Assembly: GCA_032164245.1 (NCBI GenBank)
Contig: JAVMKO010000003.1
Coordinates: forward strand, 82,318,390 to 82,382,389
DNA: 64,000 bases
Reading direction: 5' to 3'
DNA from: Sternotherus odoratus
Lineage: Eukaryota > Chordata > Testudines > Kinosternidae
Shown here in pieces: positions 58,378 through 64,000 of this stretch. Every line of letters starts with the position of its first letter. Within the stretch, counting starts at the first letter, position 1. Position numbers and translations under genes: made by a program. The notes beneath the pieces were generated by a model. The model did not search any database and was not told the DNA's origin. It saw only the letters and a program-made list of their open reading frames with translations.

Positions 58378-60388
58378 CTTTTTATGGAAGATAAACAGAA
58401 TGACTGACAGTCTATCCTATGGCATGTTGCTTAATTATTAAAAGACAGATTGAGAAATACAAAAAAAGTAAAGGAATGCAGTGAAGTTCAGACAGTATAG
58501 GTTATGAATTAGAACAGGTATACACACACTTGGTAAAAATTGTCAGCTATTCTATTTATAAATTCACCTAATTTGTCTTATTGTTCCTCACATAGTCAGA
58601 TGCTAATCTAATAGAGGAAGTGAGTCATTCCATCTTTCTTAATTGCAGTCAACTACACTTCCATAGTTGGGATATGTTTTGCCAGCCCTGATGATGAAAT
58701 TGGCTGAAGTCACAACTGTTCTAAATGGGAAACTCATCTTTATCTCTTCTGAGATTGTCCCACATCAAAAGCCTTTTGGTCTGATGTTCTACAATTGATT
58801 TGGAAGCATTTTACACAAGGTGATAAATCCAGGCCTGAGATTGTCTGCTAAATAATACATTACATTCCCCTAGATATACTCTCCAGATCAGGTATAATTT
58901 TGTAACAGGATGTGCTGCAGATATATATTTTGTCATCATTAATGTCTAACGATCCTTGCTACAGCAATGAATGGATCTGGACGTCCTCTTTGTGCTATCT
59001 AAGCACTCCTTTAGTTGTGTTCTGGAAAGCTATTACAAGAAAGAACTTCTTTTTCTTGTGTTTGTTGGGTTTATGACTTGCTTCCCTTAGCCTTTATTTG
59101 ATGTTACAGGGTAGTTATATTTGCCCTCTGTATAATAAACTGGGAATAGAGCTGATGAAAGCCAGGAGGGTGTAAAAAATAACACAGTGCTGTGGTACTG
59201 AAAAGAAAGCTAATAAGCAGTCCATTTGTGCAATATACTGAAAAGAAAACACAAAGTGTAATCAGAGAAATTAATGAGTTTTGACCAATGGAATCTGCGA
59301 GATAAGACTCAAAATGATATTGCAATTCATTGAGCCATGGTGTATTGAACAAAGTCAAATTCTTAGAGTTAGATTTGGGCCTAAATAGCTGAGATAATTA
59401 AAATCACTGGGCATGATCTTATTCATGCAATGCAGGTTCATTTAATCTTTATTGAAATAAATGATTGGTAAATGTTGCTGAGGTGACAAATGCTGAGATT
59501 ATTTTATCAAATGAATAAGAATATCCAGTACAAAATCTTTTCTTATTTCTTTTAAATTATTAATATTTCCCCCTCTATGCAGTGACTGTGCCCTATAGAT
59601 TTAACTCAGATCCCACTGGTGGGATGAGGCAGATATGAGAGTTAGCTCATTATTTACCTGCAAAATACAGACCGTACAAAGCTCTAGGCAAGTTCAACAG
59701 ATGTCTGCTAGCATTTGATGCATGACTGGGTACACATCTCCATTGTAAACAAGACACATCTACTCTTCAAATAACAGGAGGTTGTCTTTTTACAGACAGC
59801 AGTGCTAAAAGTTTTGGCAATTAAATTGCAGGTACCAAAAACCAAGCGATGAGAAAACAGGACACTGGCACCAATAATTAATTCCACACCTTATAATTCA
59901 TTCTCATCTTCAGGCTTTTTGCAACAGGGACATTCACAAGTAACCATACAGGCACTTGAGCTCTGAGCTGGAAAGGACACTCACAGGTATGCATTCATTA
60001 GGTATTCACATGTTTCCTTTAAACATTTTACCACTTTGTTCTGTTCATTCACTTTCAAATAGCTACATGTTCATGTGGTATTTTATCTGACATGGTACTG
60101 GAAATTGAGTTCTTTGCTTTCCTGTGCTCAAGGATTGTCAGTTATGTTCATAGCCTTTCTGCCTACCAGTGAGACAGAAAGAGGGATGAGCGTGGCAACA
60201 TTTCTTTGAATTTAAAATATTTAATAAGGCCCTGTCATTTCCAACACCTTATAGGGTAACTTAATAGTCTTGATTGGAAGTTAGGTTTGGGCTGTGTTTC
60301 ACTTTCTTGCTTATCATTCTCTTTCAATGTGGTGCAGGTAGCTATGAAACTGTGATCTGTGCTTCACCTTTACTTTTAGAAGAACTCT
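58378..60388. other. unassigned sequence
   Basis: No gene or confident repeat. Confidence 0.4.
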
Positions 60389-60390
60389 TG

Positions 60391-61499
60391 ACTGTGTGGA
60401 GTCCGGTGGCACTTTAAAGACTAACAGATTTATTTGGGCATAAACTTTTGTGGGTAAAAAAACCATCTCTTCAGATGCATGAAAATTACAGATGCAGGCA
60501 TAAATGTATACACTGGCACATGAAGAGAAGGGAGTTACCTTACAAGTGGAAAACCAGTGTTGACAGGGCCATTTCAATCAGAGTGGTCCACTCCCAATAA
60601 CTGATCAAGAGGTGTCAATACCAAGAGAGGGAAAATTGCTTTTGTAGTGAGCTGGCCATTCCCAGTCCCTATTCAAGCCCAAATTAATGGTCTTAAATTT
60701 GCGAATGAATTGTAGCTCTGCAGTTTCTCTTTGAAGTCTGTTTTTGAAGATTTTGTTGAAGAATGACTACTGTTTAAATCTGTTCTAGAATGTCCAGGGA
60801 GACGAAGTGTTCTCTTACTTGCTTTTGCATGATACCATTCCTGATGTCTGATTTGTGTCCATTTATTCTGGACAGTAGAGACTGTCTGGTTTGGCCAACG
60901 TACATGATGGCATATATCACAGTAGTAGATGTGCATGAATGAATGAGCCCCTGATGATGTGGCTGATGTGCTTGGGTCCTTCAATGGTGTCGCTAGAGTA
61001 GATATGGGGACACAGTAGGCAATGGGGTCTGTTCCTGGGTTAGTGTTTCTATGGTGTAGTGTATAGTTGCTGGTGAGTATTTGCTTCACGTCAGGGGACT
61101 GTCTGTAAGTGAGGACTGGCCTGCCTACCAAGGTCTGTGAGATTGGGGGATCATTTTTAGATAATTGATGATGCACTGGAGAGGTTTTAGCTGGGGCCGG
61201 TACATGATGGCCAGGGGCGTTCTGTTTTCTTTATTGGGCCTGTCCTGTATTAGGTGACTTATGGTTACCTGTCTTGCTCTGTTAATCTGTTTCCTCACTT
61301 CCCCAGATTAGTATTGTAGTTTTAAGAGTGCTTGATAAAGATCTTGTTGGTGTTTGTCTGTCTGAGTGATTGAAGCAAATTCGATTGTATCTTATGGCTT
61401 GACTGTAGACAATGGATCATGTGATGTGCCCTGGATGGAATCTGGAGGCATGTAGGTAAGTATAGCGGTCAGTAGGTTTCCGGTATAGGTGGTGTTTAT
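60391..61499 (-). mobile_element. Penelope-like element, 3' half with GIY-YIG endonuclease relic
   Basis: On the minus strand, from 61499 downwards, fragments HLYRKPTDRYTYLHASRFHP and ITRSIVYSQAIRYNRICFN lie C-terminal to the reverse transcriptase core, then LVGRPVLTYRQSPDVKQILT in the linker. Then comes a GIY-YIG endonuclease: MYVGQTRQSLLSRINGHK and SDIRNGIMQK (around 60905-60820), in a different frame from the longest open stretch (60673-61176). The 3' end is AAATCTGTTAGTCTTTAAAG, GTGCCACCGGACTC. Frameshifts are frequent and the polymerase palm is absent. Reverse transcriptase plus GIY-YIG is diagnostic of Penelope-like elements. Confidence 0.8.
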
Positions 61500-61504
61500 T
61501 AAAT

Positions 61505-61888
61505 AAGTGATGGTCACATAAACTGCAATTCATTTGCAAATTTAATACCATTAATTTGGGCTTGAATGGGGACTGGGGATGGTTGGCTCACCTCAAAAGC
61601 AATTTTCCCTCTCTTGGTATTGATACCTTCTCATCAATTCTTGGGAATGAACCACATCCACCTTGATTGAATTGGCCGTATCGACACTGGTTCTCCACTT
61701 GTAAGGTAACTCCCTTCTCTTCATGTGTCAGTATAATAATGCCTGCATCTGTAATTTTCACTCCATGCATCTGAAGAAGTGAGTTTTTTTACCCACAAAA
61801 GCTTATGCCCAAATAAATCTGTTAGTCTTAAAGGTTCCACTGGATTCCTCGTTGTGTTTTTGGATACAGACTAACATGGCTACTTCTT
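61505..61888 (+). mobile_element. Penelope-like element 3' end, inverted relative to its neighbour
   Basis: Plus-strand copy of the same family, covering the last endonuclease codons and the 3' UTR (TTTGCAAATTTAATACCATT; GCAATTTTCCCTCTCTTGGT; GTAAGGTAACTCCCTTCTCT; AAATCTGTTAGTCTTAAAGG; ATACAGACTAACATGGCTAC). It abuts the minus-strand copy head to head, so 60391-60690 and 61505-61888 form a long imperfect inverted repeat. Confidence 0.8.
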
Positions 61889-62335
61889 TGATTTTTGACT
61901 GTGTGTGGACAGCAGCCATTTTGTTCTCAGAATTGGTGCAGCCTATGTAAAGAAGATGTGCGCACACACAGTGCTTTGCCATGCAGATTTACTTTTGTGC
62001 TTGTTTTCCATGAACATTCTAACAATTGAGTTGTATAGGCCCAATTGTTTGTGCAAAAGCAATTTACATGCACACATAATCATGGATACCAGGTTTTAAA
62101 CATGCACAAGAAAATTTGTGACTAATCTGACCACTCACAACTAAGCAGTGCAGTTTACTATTATGCTTCATCGATCCCTAGTTTACAAAATTTAATCAAC
62201 TTAATCAATTCTAATACTTACAAATAACAATTGCATTTCAGGAGAATGCAAATTGCTGAGCATGTTCTGCAAGCCATAAGAAAACAAATTAGTCAAATAC
62301 ATAGTTAACATTTTTATTAAAGCTAATGTTAAACG
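61889..62335. other. unassigned sequence
   Basis: No gene or repeat recognised. Confidence 0.4.
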
Positions 62336-62339
62336 TGAA

Positions 62340-63222
62340 AACATACACAGATTGATAGGTAAGGTACTGGACATCTGGAGTCAGGCTGGGGTTATGGGTG
62401 ATTGTAGGTAACAGTTACAGGGTTTACAAGGCACATGCATATCACATATCCAGCATAGATCCAGATTGGGGTGTGGGAGTTTTTTAAAGCGTCAGTGTAT
62501 AAGTGAGTTCGGGTACTCCACCCATGGGGTGTGGCGAGAGTCCAGGTCAGTGGTGGTGCAGGCAATAAGTACATGGGTGGGGTGCGTCCCTCTGTTTGTC
62601 AGGGAGGGGGGGGCGGGTTGTTTCCCTGGTCGGCGGTCTCGGCTACTCGACTTGGTACTGGCAATGTCCTGCGATGTGTTGCGTGTATATGTCTCTGGAC
62701 CACCTGATGGTATCGGCACCATGAGCTGTCTCATTAGCTGGGCGTAGCGCCGACCGACGCTGCACGCTCTCAGTACCAGCTCATTGTGGGGATCCCATGC
62801 GCCTAGGGCTCCTACAATCAGGGCGTGGAGCTGCACCTCATAGCCCTGCGCTCTCAGGGTATCAGCCAGAGGGGTGTACTTCAGCGCCTTCCGTGCTCAG
62901 GCCTCATGGAAGTCCAGTGTCCGGTTTTCGAATGGCACCGTGACATCCACTATGAGGACCTTCTTCGTCTCTGCGTTGGTCACTATGATGTCGGGTCGCA
63001 GTCGGCTGTCTGTCCCCGGGATGGTGGAGTTGACAGAGATCTTCCCCAGGGACAGTGGGATGGCTTTCACCAGCTGGTTCTGGATGGTGTTGTGGCGGTG
63101 CTTCCAGGCTCCGGAATACAGCTTGCATCCACACAGGACGTGGGGCAAGGTCTCGTTGGCATAATCACACTTCCTGCAGCGCTTGTCCCGATTGCCATGG
63201 CGGATGGCTCCTTTGAGGGGAA
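62340..63222 (-). pseudogene. R2-superfamily LINE, C-terminal zinc motif and restriction-like endonuclease
   Basis: Minus strand, one frame: PLKGAIRHGNRDKRCRKCDY begins a C-X2-C-X8-H-X4-C motif (CRKC, H of LPH, C of GC). Next come HRHNTIQNQLVKAIPLSLGK, DSRLRPDIIVTNAETKK and VLIVDVTVPFENRT, the R/K-PD...D-x-T-V core of the restriction-like endonuclease. A TGA at about 62896-62894 stands where an arginine (CGA) is expected. The frame then resumes with RKALKYTPLADTLRAQGYEV and HALIVGALGAWDPHNELVLR and RRYAQLMRQLMV, a continuous C-terminus. Zinc motif plus this endonuclease is the tail of R2-type elements. The site is not 28S rDNA. The reverse transcriptase is absent (5' truncation). Confidence 0.8.
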
Positions 63223-63391
63223 CGCAGTACTACTTATGAACCATTCTCTCTCTTCTAATGTTTTTATGTACTTTAACACTTCACAGCTCCCCTCCCCGAA
63301 TCCAAATACTTTATAATTGTCCTCATTTGAGTAAAATCTGTTTGTATTGCTCAAAATGGTTTTGTAATGAATATAGTGCAAATGACAGGTT

Positions 63392-63529
63392 TAAGAATAG
63401 CAGCCATGTTAGTCTGTATCCGTAAAGAAAATGAGGAATACTTGTAGCATCTTAGAGACTAACCAGTTTATTTCAGATAAGCTTTCATGGGCTACACTTC
63501 ATCTAAGCATAGAATGGAACAAACAGAAG
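63392..63529 (-). repeat. Penelope-like element 3' end (minus)
   Basis: Reverse-complemented, it contains CATGAAAGCTTATCTGAAAT, AAACTGGTTAGTCTCTAAGA and ATACAGACTAACATGGCTGC, the same 3' end family as at 12575 and 25040. Confidence 0.6.
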
Positions 63530-63532
63530 TAA

Positions 63533-63820
63533 GGGCTGGTCTTCACTCGCGCGGCGTGGGATCGATCTTCTGGCGATCGATTTATCGCATCTTGTTAAGA
63601 TGCGATAAATCGATTGCCCGGAGCTCCCCCGTCGACTCCGGAACTCCAGCTCGCCAGGAGGCGCAAGCTAGAGTCGACGGGGGAGCGCACCACTGACTGC
63701 CACCGCCGTGGGGACGAGAGGTAAGTTGGCGGCAGATACGCAAACTTCAGCTACGTGATTCACATAGCTGAAGTTGCGTATCTGCCATCGATCCCCCCCG
63801 CCCCCAGTGAGGACCAGCCC
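63533..63820. mobile_element. Harbinger-type MITE sharing termini with the large Harbinger
   Basis: 288 bp flanked by TAA (63530-63532 and 63821-63823). Both termini are GGGCTGGTC(T/C)TCACT, 14 of 15 identical to each other, and resemble the right terminus of the 39602-49432 Harbinger (GGGCTGGTCCCCACT). Interior palindromes include GATAAATCGATTG/ATCGATTTATC around TTGTTAAGATG, CGTCGACTCC/GAGTCGACGG, and ACTTCAGCTA...TAGCTGAAGT. It is GC-rich with intact CpGs, so probably young. Confidence 0.88.
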
Positions 63821-64000
63821 TAAAATGCATTTATACACACAGAAAGCAAAAAGAAGTTGTAAATTACCATACCAATTCTAAGAGACTGTTAAATTTGGAT
63901 GGGCCATTATCAGCAGGAGAAAAAAACATTTTGTAGTGAAAATTTACACTGTTTCTTATCTGTCTTTGACAGTTGATTAGAATCTGTAAAAGAGACTAAA

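Noticed and set aside
60673..61176. 167-codon minus-strand open frame taken as an intact protein
   Set aside because: It reads partly out of frame; the GIY-YIG motif (MYVGQTRQSL) is in another frame, so this is a frameshifted Penelope relic.
62466..63316. Plus-strand open frames over the R2-like region
   Set aside because: The minus strand carries recognisable zinc and endonuclease motifs; plus-strand frames are shadows.

Overview
The window is vertebrate nuclear DNA, almost certainly from a cryptodiran (hidden-necked) turtle. The best taxonomic clue is a minus-strand SINE near 15.65-15.85 kb. It has a tRNA-like head with A- and B-box sequences fused to a CR1-like tail, the architecture known for the turtle Cry/Pol III SINE. 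The rest of the repeat population agrees: many CR1 LINE pieces, Penelope-like elements, Harbinger-type MITEs with TAA/TTA target duplications, MIR-like SINEs, an L1 relic and an R2-type LINE fragment. I see no convincing exon of a host protein-coding gene. The unique sequence is AT-rich and looks intergenic or deeply intronic.

Layout. 1-8.85 kb: mostly unassigned sequence with one MITE, two CR1 ends and SINE tails. 8.86-10.81 kb: a non-autonomous Helitron filled with G/C-rich minisatellites. 11-31.9 kb: CR1, Penelope, MITE, SINE and L1 debris in unassigned sequence. 31.92-36.88 kb: three more Helitrons, two of the same family as the first and one related family in the opposite orientation, the last two with 3' ends only 17 bp apart. 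37.8-39.5 kb: a CR1 ORF1 esterase relic next to an old LTR with a gypsy pol tail. 39.60-49.43 kb: the centrepiece, a PIF/Harbinger DNA transposon bounded by TAA duplications. It encodes a DDE transposase on the plus strand, a Myb/SANT-like protein on the minus strand whose poly(A) signal converges on that of the transposase, and a small third ORF inside the Myb intron.

The transposase is interrupted by a complete Ty3/gypsy LTR element (40466-45773) with a GTGG duplication. Removing the element and one GTGG puts the two transposase halves back in one frame. The gypsy element has LTRs differing at 2 of 398 positions, a tRNA-Leu-type primer site, and one uninterrupted 1474-codon Gag-Pol ORF. Its Gag has a SCAN-like capsid, and its integrase lies upstream of reverse transcriptase, the unusual Gmr1 order.

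49.4-54 kb: two decayed CR1 copies. 54-60 kb: MITEs in unassigned sequence. 60.4-61.9 kb: two Penelope 3' ends in inverted orientation, with a GIY-YIG endonuclease relic. 62.3-63.2 kb: the C-terminal part of an R2-superfamily LINE. 63.5-63.8 kb: a MITE whose termini match the large Harbinger, which could have mobilised it.
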